In this document: positions 23,838 through 34,451 of the stretch, piece by piece
Numbering within the stretch: position 1 is the stretch's first letter
Layout of the letters: each line of letters begins with the position of its first letter
Source of the DNA: Streptomyces drozdowiczii
Lineage (GTDB): Bacteria > Actinomycetota > Actinomycetes > Streptomycetales > Streptomycetaceae
Assembly (NCBI RefSeq): GCF_026167665.1
Contig: NZ_CP098740.1
Location: 6,634,001 to 6,698,000, forward strand
Length of the DNA stretch: 64,000 nt
Direction of reading: 5' to 3'
The notes under the pieces: model-generated
The model's database searches: none
What the model saw: only the letters and a program-made list of their open reading frames with translations
What the model was told of the DNA's origin: nothing
Made by a program: the position numbers and the translations under genes

Positions 23838-25301
23838 TCAGGCCGGGCCGAACCAGCGGTCCAGCGCGGTGGGCAGGTCGTGGTGGCTGCCCGGGGCGGC
23901 CCAGGCGACGTAGCCGTCCGGGCGCAGCAGGACCGCGGTGGTGCCGGCGAGCCCGGCGGGCACGGGGCCGTGCGGGGTGCCGGTGACCACGTCGATCCGG
24001 TCCCGCCAGCGGGCGGCCCTGCGGCGCGGCCAGGGGTTGTCCGTGAGGTCGAGCAGCACCCCCCGGCCGGAGCGGAGCAGGGCGGTGGAGCTGGTGCGCC
24101 CGGCCCGGGTGGTCAGTTCCAGCCGGGGCAGGCGGGCGCCGAGCAACGGGTGGGAGCCCGCGCCGACGTCGTACCGGATGTCGGTCCCGCTGACCTTGGC
24201 GGCGAGATGGCGGGCCACCTCGTCGTACGGCAGGAGTTCGGACAGGACGTCCCGCAGCGGTTGCACGTCGTCGCCGCCGAGGATGAGGAGGCTCTGCGCG
24301 CGGGTGTTGGCCAGCAGCTGCCGCCCCACCCGGTGGCGTTCCGAGTGGTAGGTGTCGAGCAGGGTGGCGGGAGCCGTCCCGCGCAGGACGGCGGCGAGCT
24401 TCCAGCCGAGGTTGAACGAGTCCTGGATGGAGGTGTTCATGCCCTGTCCGCCGGCCGGCAGGTGGATGTGGGCCGCGTCCCCGGTCAGCAGCACCCGGCC
24501 CCGCCGGTACTCGGACGCCTGACGGGTGGCGTCGGTGAACGCGGACACCCACACCGCTTCGGCCCCCGAGATGTCGCCGCCCGTGAGCCGCTTCCACACG
24601 TCGGCGACCTCCTGGAAGGAGGGCGGCCCGGTGCGCCGCCCCGGCAGGGCGCCGCGTTCGCCGACGATGACGCGGTGCAGGCCGTCGCCGAGCGGGGCGG
24701 CCATGACCATCCCCCCGGCGAGGCTCTGCCCGGTCGCCCGGGCATCCACGTCCACGCCCCTGATGTCGGCGAGCAGCAGTTCCGTGGTGGCCTCGGTACC
24801 GGGGAAGTCGAAACCGGCCGCCTTGCGGACCGCGCTGCGTCCGCCGTCCGCCGCGACGAGATAGCGCGCGGTGAGCGTGGTTTCCCGGTCGCCCGCCCCG
24901 ACGCGTACGGAGACCGCGTCGCCGGTGTCCTGGAGCGACAGGAACTCATGGCCGCGCCTGATGTCGGCGCCCAGTTCCCGCGCCCAGCCCTCCAGGACCG
25001 TCTCGGTGACCGACTGCGGGATGCCGCGGGCGGCGGAATGCGCGCCGCCGAGGACGGCCAGGTCCAGCGGGATGCCGCCGAAGTGGCCCCGGGTGCTGGT
25101 GTCCAGTTCGCCGAACCGGGACAACAGGCCACGCTGGTCGAGACTTTCCGTCGTACGGATGGTGAAACCCAGTCCCCGCGATTCCCCGGTACGCCGGGAA
25201 AGGCGTTCGACCACGACGACGTCGATTCCGGCCAGGCGTAATTCACCGGCGAGTACGAGTCCTGCCGGTCCCGCTCCGACAATGATGACCGAAGCATCCA
25301 T
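23838..25301 (-). CDS. FAD-dependent aromatic oxygenase (PgaE/UrdE/JadH type)
   Basis: A 487-aa class A flavoprotein hydroxylase, full length. The FAD motif is VIIVGAGPAGLVLAGELRLA, the DG motif LVAADGGRSAVRKAAG, the GD motif VLLTGDAAHIHLPAGGQGMN, and the C-terminal thioredoxin-like domain ends VLLRPDGYVAWAAPGSH. Homologues hydroxylate prejadomycin/UWM6-type intermediates at C12. The ATG at 25301 opens the leftward operon; upstream in-frame starts (GTG 25364) are rejected because the fold begins here. The upstream region carries five TCAAG-like heptamers. Confidence 0.93.
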   Translation of the reverse strand: MDASVIIVGAGPAGLVLAGELRLAGIDVVVVERLSRRTGESRGLGFTIRTTESLDQRGLLSRFGELDTSTRGHFGGIPLDLAVLGGAHSAARGIPQSVTETVLEGWARELGADIRRGHEFLSLQDTGDAVSVRVGAGDRETTLTARYLVAADGGRSAVRKAAGFDFPGTEATTELLLADIRGVDVDARATGQSLAGGMVMAAPLGDGLHRVIVGERGALPGRRTGPPSFQEVADVWKRLTGGDISGAEAVWVSAFTDATRQASEYRRGRVLLTGDAAHIHLPAGGQGMNTSIQDSFNLGWKLAAVLRGTAPATLLDTYHSERHRVGRQLLANTRAQSLLILGGDDVQPLRDVLSELLPYDEVARHLAAKVSGTDIRYDVGAGSHPLLGARLPRLELTTRAGRTSSTALLRSGRGVLLDLTDNPWPRRRAARWRDRIDVVTGTPHGPVPAGLAGTTAVLLRPDGYVAWAAPGSHHDLPTALDRWFGPA

Positions 25302-25373
25302 GGAGTCTCCCGACTGAAGGTCCGTTCGATTCCTGCTGACGTGAAACATCCTCGGCCGCCGCACTTTTTGTTT

Positions 25374-25428
25374 TCAAGGCGGAAATATCAAGGTCCTGCG
25401 CAAGGAGATGTCAAGCGTTCGTCAAGTC
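25374..25428 (+). promoter_or_regulatory. Heptamer repeat array upstream of the PKS operon
   Basis: TCAAGGC (25374), TCAAGGT (25388), GCAAGGA (25400), TCAAGCG (25411) and TCAAGTC (25422) follow each other; the last three are at exactly 11-bp steps. It ends about 125 bp upstream of the first operon gene. Read toward that gene it contains TTGACA-like sequence, so an activator bound here could place RNA polymerase. A JadR1-like regulator is the natural candidate. Confidence 0.6.
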
Positions 25429-25442
25429 GCCGGCGTGGATGT

Positions 25443-25512
25443 CTGACATTTCCGCGGTGGGGAAAAGCCCGGCGCCGCGTCGACTGCGCGGCCGGCGCCA
25501 AGGAAATGTCAG
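25443..25512. repeat. Spaced inverted repeat in the PKS divergent promoter region
   Basis: CTGACATTTCC (25443-25453) and its perfect complement GGAAATGTCAG (25502-25512) enclose a 48-bp stretch that itself carries two GGCGCC hexamers. It could be a pair of operators allowing looping, or a cruciform. It lies between the PKS operon and regulator 2, in the ~360-bp gene-free divergent region 25302-25660. Confidence 0.45.
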
Positions 25513-25660
25513 GGGAAGTACAAATCCCTGTTCAGGAAGGTGCAGGACGCCCCCTCGGACCGCTTCCTGTGACCCCGCTCACAGTCAGGTGCCTGGCCGG
25601 GTGTCTAGCCTGAGGCGCGCAACTTCGGTGCTGCGCCCGCACCATGGAACGGGGGAATTG

Positions 25661-26344
25661 ATGCGCGTCCTGGTCGTTGATTCCGACAGGTCGAACGGAA
25701 ACACGTTGAGTGCCCAGCTGAAGCGTCACGGGTACGACGTGGAGATCTGCGCGACGGGCGCCGAAGCTCTGGAAAAGCACGCGAAGTTCGACCTCGTTCT
25801 GATCGATCTCCTCCTGCCCGACATCGATGGCCTGGAAGTCTGCCGGACCGTCCGGGCGAACAGCGATATTCCCATCATCGCTTTCACGGATGCAGGGATG
25901 AAACTCGACCGCATCCTGTGCCTTCAGGCGGGCTGCGACGACTGCATGGCGAAGCCGTACGGATTCCGTGAGCTCCTCGCCCGCATCGATGCCGTACTCA
26001 GGCGCTCCCGCCCGGTGACGGCACGGAGCACGCGGGCGGCGGCGATCGCGCACGGTTCGCTGTGCATCGATCCGGAGACGCGGGAGGTGCGGCTCAACGG
26101 CCGGCTGATCGGCCTCACCCTCAAGGAGTTCGACCTGCTCCACAGGCTCGCGTCGGAGCCCCACACCGTGCACTCCAGGGCCTCCCTGATGGCCGCGGTG
26201 TGGGGGTTCCCGGGACGTCATGTCCCCGGCGGCCGGGCCAGCCGCACGATCGACACCCATGTGAGCGCGGTCCGCTCCAAGCTCGGCTCACCCGACTGGA
26301 TCATCACCGTCCGCGGTGTCGGCTTCAGGATGGGCCGTGTCTGA
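25661..26344 (+). CDS. JadR1-like atypical response regulator 2 (OmpR type)
   Basis: A 227-aa protein, the same length as regulator 1, aligning without gaps. Receiver: MRVLVVDSDRS, phospho-acceptor position D49 (LVLIDLLLPDIDG), Thr in IIAFTDAG, Lys in MAKPYGF. The conserved second acid of the metal pocket is Ser8 (D7-S8), so normal phosphorylation is doubtful. The C-terminal winged helix ends WIITVRGVGFRMGR. The ATG follows GGGGG at 25652. It is divergent from the PKS operon and is the probable direct activator; by analogy with JadR1 its activity may be set by the polyketide itself. Confidence 0.9.
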   Translation: MRVLVVDSDRSNGNTLSAQLKRHGYDVEICATGAEALEKHAKFDLVLIDLLLPDIDGLEVCRTVRANSDIPIIAFTDAGMKLDRILCLQAGCDDCMAKPYGFRELLARIDAVLRRSRPVTARSTRAAAIAHGSLCIDPETREVRLNGRLIGLTLKEFDLLHRLASEPHTVHSRASLMAAVWGFPGRHVPGGRASRTIDTHVSAVRSKLGSPDWIITVRGVGFRMGRV

Positions 26345-26545
26345 GCGGGTACCGCTGACGACCCGTCGGCACATCGATCTGCAACGCCTCGCCGGCTTCC
26401 TCTGTCCGGGTCACTGACCCCCTCCCGCACCACGCACGGGCACGCGTCTCCCACGCAGGCCCTCGACGCCCGTGCGCACAAGCCGGTTCGGCCGTACGCG
26501 ACCGGCCCCTCCTTTCCGCTCTCGCTCACCCGGAGTCGTACCTTC

Positions 26546-28177
26546 ATGTCCAGACGTCCCGTGCCCTCGCGCCTCTTCGCGGGCTCCCCGGCGGCCGCCC
26601 TCGCCGCCGCGCTCGTCCTCCCGCTCACCGCGACGGCCTGCTCCGGAGCATCCGGGTCCTCCGGCAAGGCGGCGTCCACGCCGCGCTCCGGCGGCCACCT
26701 CAGGTTCGCGATGGCGGCCGACCCCGGCTGCGTCGACCCGCACCAGGCCACCACCACCGACGCCCTCTACGCGGCCCGCGCCTTCGTGGACTCGCTCACC
26801 GACCAGAACCCGAGCACCGGCCAGATCGTGCCGTGGATCGCGCGCTCGTGGCAGGTCTCGGCCGACGCCTCGCAGTTCACCTTCAGCCTGCGCACGGACG
26901 CCACCTTCGCCGACGGCACCCCGCTCGACGCCAAGGCGGTCAAGGCCAACCTGGACGCCGTCGCCGCCCTGGGCGCCAAGTCGATGCTCGGCGCCGGCTA
27001 CCTCCAGGGCTACCGCAGCACCGAGGTCGTCGACCGGTACACCGCCAAGGTCACCTTCAAGGGGCCCAACGAGCAGTTCCTCCAGGCGACGTCGACAGCG
27101 ACGCTGGGGCTCCTCGCCCCCGCCAGTCTGAAACTCCCCGCAGACCGGCGCTGCACCGCCAAACTGATCGGCTCCGGGCCGTTCACCCTCGACGGCTACA
27201 CCCCTAACACCTCGGTGGAGCTGACCAGGCGCGACGGCTACCAGTGGGGCTCCCCGCTCTGGAAGCACTCCGGATCCGCCTATCTGGACAAGCTCACCTT
27301 CCGAGTCGTCCCCGAGGCCGGTGTACGCGGCGGGAGCCTGAACTCCGGACAGGTCGACGCGATCGCCGGCGTGGCGCCACAGGACCAGGAGACCCTCGCG
27401 GGGCGCGGGGTGAGCGTCCTCGACCGGCCCAACCCCGGTGTCCCCGTCGCGCTCAGCGTCAACACCGCGCGGCCGCTGACGAAGGACCCGGCCGTGCGGC
27501 GCGCCCTCCAGTCGGCCGTGGACCGGGACGAGGTCGTGAAGACCGTCCTCAGCCCCAGCTACCTCCCCGCGACCAGCGCGCTGTCCAGCAGCACGGGCGC
27601 GTACGCCGACAACAGCGCGCTGCTCGCCCACGATCCGGAGAAGACCAGAAGGACGCTGGACGCGGCCGGCTGGGTACCCGGCCCGGACGGCATCCGGGTG
27701 AAGAACGGCAAGAAGCTGAACCTGAAGGTGATCCTGGGCGCGAACTTCGGGCCCAACCAGACCGTTCTGGAACTGATCCAGCAGCAGCTGCGCAAGACCG
27801 GGATCGGCCTCACCCTCACGCTGCTCTCCCTGCCGGACTACCAGCAGGCGCGCGGCGCCGGCGACTACGACCTGGCCTGGGGCAACGGCACCCGCAACGA
27901 CCCCGACATCCTGCGCACCGCCTTCTCCGGCAAACTGCTCAACCTCGGCCGCATCGACGACCCCCGGCTGGAGAACTCACTGGACGCGCAGGCCGCCGCG
28001 ATCGACCCGGAGAAGCGGGCCGCCCTGGTCGCGACCGCGCAGCGCCGGGTGCTCGAACAGGGCTACCAGATCCCCGTGTTCGAGATGGCGAGCGTCTACG
28101 GAATCGGCGAGAAGGTGCACGGCCTGACCCTGGACTCGACGTCCTACCCGCAGTTCCACGACGCGTGGCTGTCCTGA
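26546..28177 (+). CDS. ABC transporter substrate-binding lipoprotein (oligopeptide/nickel type)
   Basis: A 543-aa family-5 solute-binding protein. A lipoprotein signal ends at LTATAC (Cys near residue 32). It then has GGHLRFAMAADPGCVDPHQA and the family block ATFADGTPLDAKAVKANLDA. Ligands of this family are di-/oligopeptides, nickel chelates, opines or sugars; nothing here decides. It heads a four-gene importer operon with permeases and ATPase at 28180-31715. About 200 bp lie between regulator 2 and this gene; I see no clear operator there. Confidence 0.92.
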   Translation: MSRRPVPSRLFAGSPAAALAAALVLPLTATACSGASGSSGKAASTPRSGGHLRFAMAADPGCVDPHQATTTDALYAARAFVDSLTDQNPSTGQIVPWIARSWQVSADASQFTFSLRTDATFADGTPLDAKAVKANLDAVAALGAKSMLGAGYLQGYRSTEVVDRYTAKVTFKGPNEQFLQATSTATLGLLAPASLKLPADRRCTAKLIGSGPFTLDGYTPNTSVELTRRDGYQWGSPLWKHSGSAYLDKLTFRVVPEAGVRGGSLNSGQVDAIAGVAPQDQETLAGRGVSVLDRPNPGVPVALSVNTARPLTKDPAVRRALQSAVDRDEVVKTVLSPSYLPATSALSSSTGAYADNSALLAHDPEKTRRTLDAAGWVPGPDGIRVKNGKKLNLKVILGANFGPNQTVLELIQQQLRKTGIGLTLTLLSLPDYQQARGAGDYDLAWGNGTRNDPDILRTAFSGKLLNLGRIDDPRLENSLDAQAAAIDPEKRAALVATAQRRVLEQGYQIPVFEMASVYGIGEKVHGLTLDSTSYPQFHDAWLS

Positions 28178-28179
28178 TC

Positions 28180-29135
28180 ATGACCACGTACATCGTGCGC
28201 CGGCTCGCCCAGGCCGTGTTCGTCCTCTGGGCCGCCTACACCCTGTCCTTCGGTGTGCTGTACCTGCTGCCCGGCGACCCCGTGACCGTCATGGCCGCCG
28301 GGGGCGGGGACAGCACCTCCGCAACCCCGGAACAACTCGCTTCGCTGCGCACCCGGTACGGTCTCGACCGGCCGGTGGCGGAGCAGTACGCGACACGGCT
28401 CGGGCACGCCCTGCACGGGGACTTCGGCGCCTCCGTCCACACCGGCGAACCGGTCGGGCGGATGATCGCGGACGCGGCCCCCGCGACCCTGGAGCTCACG
28501 GCGGCCACGCTGGCCCTGGCCCTGCCGCTCGGGGCCGGGGTCGCCCTGGCCGGCACCTACACCCGCCGACGCTGGGCGGCGCAGCTCCTGCTGTCGCTCC
28601 CGTCGGCGGGGGTGGCCGCCCCCACCTTCTGGACCGGCCTGGTGCTCATCCAGTTCCTCTCCTTCCGCTGGGGCTGTTGCCGGCCTTCGGGGACGGGAGC
28701 GCCGCCTCGCTGCTGCTGCCGGCGGTGACGCTGGCGCTGCCGGCGGCCGCGCTGATCGCCCAGGTCTTCGCGAAGAGCCTGCGCACCGCACTCGCCGAGC
28801 CGTACATCGGCACGGCCGTCGCCAAGGGGGCGAGCCGGCTCCGGGTCCACTTGTCCCACGCGGCCCGCAACGCGGCGCTCGCGCCGCTGACCGTCGTCGG
28901 GGTGCTGGTCGGCCAGGTGCTGGCGGGCTCCGTGGTGGTGGAGACCGTCTTCTCCCGCAACGGGATCGGCCGCCTGACGGCGACCGCCGTGTCCGCGCAG
29001 GACATCCCCGTCGTCCAGGGGCTCGTGGTGTCCGGCGCGTGCGCCTTCGTCCTGGCCAACCTGGCCGTGGACCTCCTGCACCCGGTGTTCGACCCGCGGC
29101 TCACGGCGACGGGCCCGACGGCGGTGGCCGCATGA
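28180..29135 (+). CDS. ABC transporter permease, DppB type (frameshifted in this sequence)
   Basis: About 318 aa when repaired. The first frame gives YIVRRLAQAVFVLWAAYTLS, LPGDPV and the loop QLASLRTRYGLDRPVAEQYA through FLSFRWG. The rest (LPAFGDGSAASLLLPAVTLA and the EAA loop TAVAKGASRLRVHLSHAARN) is in another frame. One base is missing at the G4 run 28670-28673: five Gs give RWGLLPAFG. The gene is one base short of a multiple of three. It is 2 nt from the binding-protein gene and overlaps the next permease (ATGA), so a functional gene is expected. Confidence 0.9.
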
Positions 29136-30042
29136 GCGCACTCGGTACGTCCCCCGACGGCCCGGTCACCGCGCCCGGCACGCCCTTCGACGGCGCACCG
29201 CGGGAAGCGCCCGCGCGGCTGCGCCGGACCGCCGGGTTCTGGCTCGCCCGGCCCGGACTCGTCCTGTCCGTCGTGTTCCTCGCCCTGGTCCTGCTCGCCG
29301 CGCTCCACCCCGCCCTGTTCACCGGCCGCGATCCGCTGGCCGGGGTGCCCGCCGACCGGCTCCGGCCGCCCGGCGGGGAACACCTCCTGGGCACCGACCA
29401 GCTCGGCCGTGATCTGTTCACCCGGCTGGTGCACGGCAGCTCCCTCACCCTGCGGGCGACCGCGCTCGCCGTCTTCGTCGGTCTGGTGGCGGGGTCGCTG
29501 ACCGGGCTGGTGGCCGGCGCGGCCGGCGGGTGGGCCGACAGTGTGCTGATGCGGTTCACCGACGTACTCCTCGCCGTGCCGGGACTGCTGCTCTCGCTCG
29601 CCCTGGTCACCGCCCTCGGCTTCGGAACCGTGCAGGTCGCCGTGGCCGTCGGGGTGACCAGCGTGGCCATGTTCGCCCGGATCATGCGGGCCGAGGTCCT
29701 GCGGGTCGCCGGGTCCACGTACGTGGAGGCCGCTCGGGCGAGTGGCACCCGGTGGTACGCGGTGCTGCTACGCCATGTGCTGCCGAACGCGGCCGGGCCC
29801 GTCCTCGTCTACGCGGCGGTGGACTTCGGCGGCGTCGTGCTCCAGGTGTCGTCGTTGTCGTTCCTCGGTTACGGGGCGCGCCCGCCGGCCCCCGAGTGGG
29901 GGTCGCTGGTCGCCGGCGGCCGCGACTACCTGGCCACCGCCTGGTGGCTGACCACCCTGCCCGGACTCGTCCTGGCGGCGACGGTCCTGGCCGCCAACCG
30001 CATCGCCCGCGCCCTCGACGGCGAGGCGAAGGAGAGCACCCC

Positions 30043-30046
<4 letters not shown>
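29132..30046 (+). CDS. ABC transporter permease, DppC type
   Basis: A 304-aa inner-membrane permease. It has an N-terminal OppC-like segment (GTDQLGRDLFTRLVHGSSLT), five or six transmembrane helices and the EAA loop EAARASGTRWYAVLLRHVLP, which contacts the ATPase. It pairs with the DppB-type permease upstream, whose stop it overlaps, and overlaps the ATPase start (ATGA). Confidence 0.93.
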
Positions 30047-31715
<1,669 letters not shown>

Positions 31716-32395
31716 CGGGCCGGCCTCCGGGGCGGAGGGGTACGCGACGGCGGTCGCCGCCGCGTACCCGGGAGGAGCCGCCAGGTCGCGGACGTGCCAG
31801 CCGGCCGGCTGCGTCCCGTCCAGGAGGCAGTCGGCGGCCAGACCGCGCGCGAGGCCCGTACCGAGGCCCTTCAGGTACGCCTCCTTCCGCGTCCACAGCC
31901 GGGCGAAGGCGGCTGCCCGCGCGGCCCGGGGGACGCGTAGCAGGCCCGCGCGCTCCGCCGGGTGCAGCCGGGGCAGCAGCGCCTCGACCGTGCCGGTCCG
32001 CGGCACGCGCTGCACGTCGACGCCCACGGGCAGGGCGGCGACGGCGATCATGATCAGGTCGTGGCTGTGCGAGAGCGAGAAGTGCGGCCCGTCCGGGAAG
32101 CCGAGCAGCACCGGCCGCCCTCCCGGACCGCCGCCCGTTCCGCCGGGCCGGTCGCGCCCGAACCGCAGCCGTGCCGCATCCGTACCGGTGTACTCGGCAA
32201 GGACCTCGCGCAGCGCGACATGGGCGGTGACGTAGCGAAGCCGGGCGCGCGGACCGGCGAAACCGGCGGCACGGGCCAGCTCTCCCGCGTCGAGGCAGCC
32301 AGGGACGGGAAACGGGGAAGGTTCGCCCGGGGCGGGCAGGGACAGCGTCCGCAGCCGGACCCGAGGCGGAGCGCTCACCCGGGCCGGGGCGGCGG

Positions 32396-33316
32396 TCACC
32401 GTGCGGCGGCCCGGTCGCCGGCGTCGAGGCACTCGTCGAGAAAGGCCAGGGCGCGCAGGTGGTAGGCCCGGGCGGCGGAACCCAGGCTGACGTTGTGCCC
32501 GGCCGCGGGAAGCCGGTCGACCAGCACTCGCGGCGCCGCCGAGAACTGCGCGGCCAGGTCCACCAGATCCGCGTCGTCGTGACGCCACCACGCCTCGTGC
32601 TCGGCGAAGGTGAAGCGCACCGGCACCCGCACCCGGGGCAGCAGGCGGGGGGACAATGCGCCCCACTCCGCCGCCGATTCGGCCTCCCGCCGGGGCACCG
32701 GGGCGACGACCGCCCCGCTCTCGCGGAAGGTCCCGGCCGGATAGAGCCGCAGCGGACCCCAGTTGAGCCGGCGCAGACCGGCGGCCGTGGTGCGGCCGAG
32801 CAGCCCGGCGGAGGCGGCCGGCCGGTGCCCGCACCCGGAGACGTCCAGGCCGACGAAGGCGCCGGCCGGGGCGTCGGCGGCGAGAGCGAGGGCGAGCTTG
32901 CCGCCGAAGGAGTGGGCGAGCAGGAACAGCGGCGCGGACACATGGCGGTCCCGCGCGTCGGCGAGCGCCGCCCGGACCGTCGCCGCCTGCTCCAGCAACG
33001 ACTGCCCGGCGGGCAGACACGGGGCCGACGCGCCGTATCCGGGCCGGTCGAGTGCGAGCACGGCGCAGCCGAGGCGGGCGCCGAGCGTCAGCAGGGAGAC
33101 GTCCGGATGGGCCTGCCCGTCGAAGTATCCGGCGCTCATCCCGCCGCCGTGCAGGGCGACGACGGTCGCCCGCGCCGGACGTCCGTCCACGGGCTCGCTC
33201 AGCAGCGCGGACAGGGGGACGCCGGCCGCGTCGAGGGTGATCCTGCGGACCCCCGGCGACAGCCGGCCGGGGGCGCCGGTCTCCGGTGAAGGGCGTGCCG
33301 TGGTCGTCAGCATCAT
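32396..33316 (-). CDS. Alpha/beta hydrolase
   Basis: A 306-aa serine hydrolase. The oxyanion HGGG motif is VVALHGGGMSAGYFDG, the nucleophile LLAHSFGGKLAL (Ser), and the C-terminal His lies in RLPAAGHNVSLG. The acid probably lies in VRFTFAEHEAWWRHDD. It is first in a two-gene unit with the PPTase. It might be an editing thioesterase or a product esterase, but nothing proves it. Confidence 0.87.
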   Translation of the reverse strand: MMLTTTARPSPETGAPGRLSPGVRRITLDAAGVPLSALLSEPVDGRPARATVVALHGGGMSAGYFDGQAHPDVSLLTLGARLGCAVLALDRPGYGASAPCLPAGQSLLEQAATVRAALADARDRHVSAPLFLLAHSFGGKLALALAADAPAGAFVGLDVSGCGHRPAASAGLLGRTTAAGLRRLNWGPLRLYPAGTFRESGAVVAPVPRREAESAAEWGALSPRLLPRVRVPVRFTFAEHEAWWRHDDADLVDLAAQFSAAPRVLVDRLPAAGHNVSLGSAARAYHLRALAFLDECLDAGDRAAAR

Positions 33317-33646
33317 GCGTTCCCGTTCTGGTCGGGGTCCACCGCGGGCTTCTCTCCAGCATCGGGCGCGCCCGCCGGACGGGACAAGGCATGCCGGTTC
33401 AGGACTCCCGCAGAACTCCTCCTCCGTCAGGTCAGGGGAACGTCAGGGATTCGACGGACGGCCCGGGTCGGCGTGTGCTCGTCCTCTCCGCCACCGACGG
33501 GGGCCCCTGGGAGGACGAATTGCCGTCCTTCCCGGAGGAGTCGGCGCCGCACGCGGACAGTGACAGCGCGGCTGCGGTGTACGAGCGCGATCTCGGGGAA
33601 CGGCTTTGAGCGGAACCACGACCGGAGCCGAATCGGGAGAACAGGC
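33317..33646. promoter_or_regulatory. Divergent gene-free region with heptamer repeats
   Basis: No convincing gene lies here. TCAGGGG (33432) and TCAGGGA (33443) are at 11-bp spacing, with TCAGG at 33427 and 33399. They lie about 115-135 bp upstream of the hydrolase-PPTase pair. The rightward stretch 33474-33609 can be read as a 45-aa acidic peptide ending RDLGERL; I see no family for it and do not call it. GGGAGA at about 33636 serves the next gene. Confidence 0.5.
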
Positions 33647-34438
33647 GTGACCGACGATCAGGAAGACGCGCAGCTGGTGAGGGACGACCTCGAATCCGCC
33701 ATCGGTCACTACATGGCGGCCGTGGCGAGCCGACTCCTGGACGAGGGCCTGCCCGTGGCCGCGATCTCGGCGTACGGGGCCTATGACGACGAAAGCCAGG
33801 ACGACTTCGGCGCGGATGTGGAAGGAAGCGTGGAGTTCACCGGCGGGTTCTGCCGGGCGGCCTTCGGCGGGGGCCGGGACGCGGGGCTGCTGTGGTGCGG
33901 TGTGTCGGGCTGGTGCTTCTTCCGCATACCCGAGGGCTCCGGCCAGAGTCTGCACGAGTCCGCCCGCTGGATGGGCGGCGGCCTGACGCCCGAACCCGGC
34001 CGGGTCGCCGCGTTCTTCTCCGAGGCCCGACTGGATCCGGACTTCGTGGGCAGCGAGGACCGGCCCTTCTACCGCACGTCGCACACGGAGCCGGAGGAGC
34101 TGCTGGAGCGGCTCGAGGTCTTCGACACCTACGAGGGCGCGAAGCGATTCCGGGACCATGAGCGCCGGTTCGCGAGCCGACGCGCCGACGCGTACGGGAA
34201 GCGTGTGCTGAGCGCTCTGGCGGCGGGGGAGCAGGAGGTCGTCGAGGTGGCCTTCCGCAGCGGCGAGTTGCACGCGTTGCGCACGCTTCTTGAGTACGCG
34301 GAGGGGGCGGCGCCGCAGGGCGAGGCCCGGGAGCTCGCGCGGAGACTGGCCTCGGATCTCTCCCTGCGGACCCGCCACGGCCGGAAGGACGTGGACGAGC
34401 ACTGCGCGGCGTTCGTCTACGCGAACGAGCAGCGCTGA
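33647..34438 (+). CDS. Conserved actinobacterial protein, DUF6292-like N-terminus
   Basis: A 263-aa soluble protein without a known function. The N-terminal ~130 residues (AIGHYMAAVASRL, LLWCGVSGWCFFRIPEG, LTPEPGRVAAFFSEARLDP) resemble the DUF6292 family of small Streptomyces proteins; I recall this pattern only moderately well. The C-terminal half is charged and helical. The GTG start follows GGGAGA by about 6 nt. It is monocistronic, convergent with the amidotransferase gene. Confidence 0.7.
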   Translation: MTDDQEDAQLVRDDLESAIGHYMAAVASRLLDEGLPVAAISAYGAYDDESQDDFGADVEGSVEFTGGFCRAAFGGGRDAGLLWCGVSGWCFFRIPEGSGQSLHESARWMGGGLTPEPGRVAAFFSEARLDPDFVGSEDRPFYRTSHTEPEELLERLEVFDTYEGAKRFRDHERRFASRRADAYGKRVLSALAAGEQEVVEVAFRSGELHALRTLLEYAEGAAPQGEARELARRLASDLSLRTRHGRKDVDEHCAAFVYANEQR

Positions 34439-34451
34439 ACGCACCTGCCCG

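Noticed and set aside
33286..33609. A 106-aa rightward ORF between hydrolase and DUF6292-like gene
   Set aside because: It crosses the hydrolase start and the heptamer repeats, and no family or convincing ribosome binding site is seen; only its acidic last 45 codons could be real.
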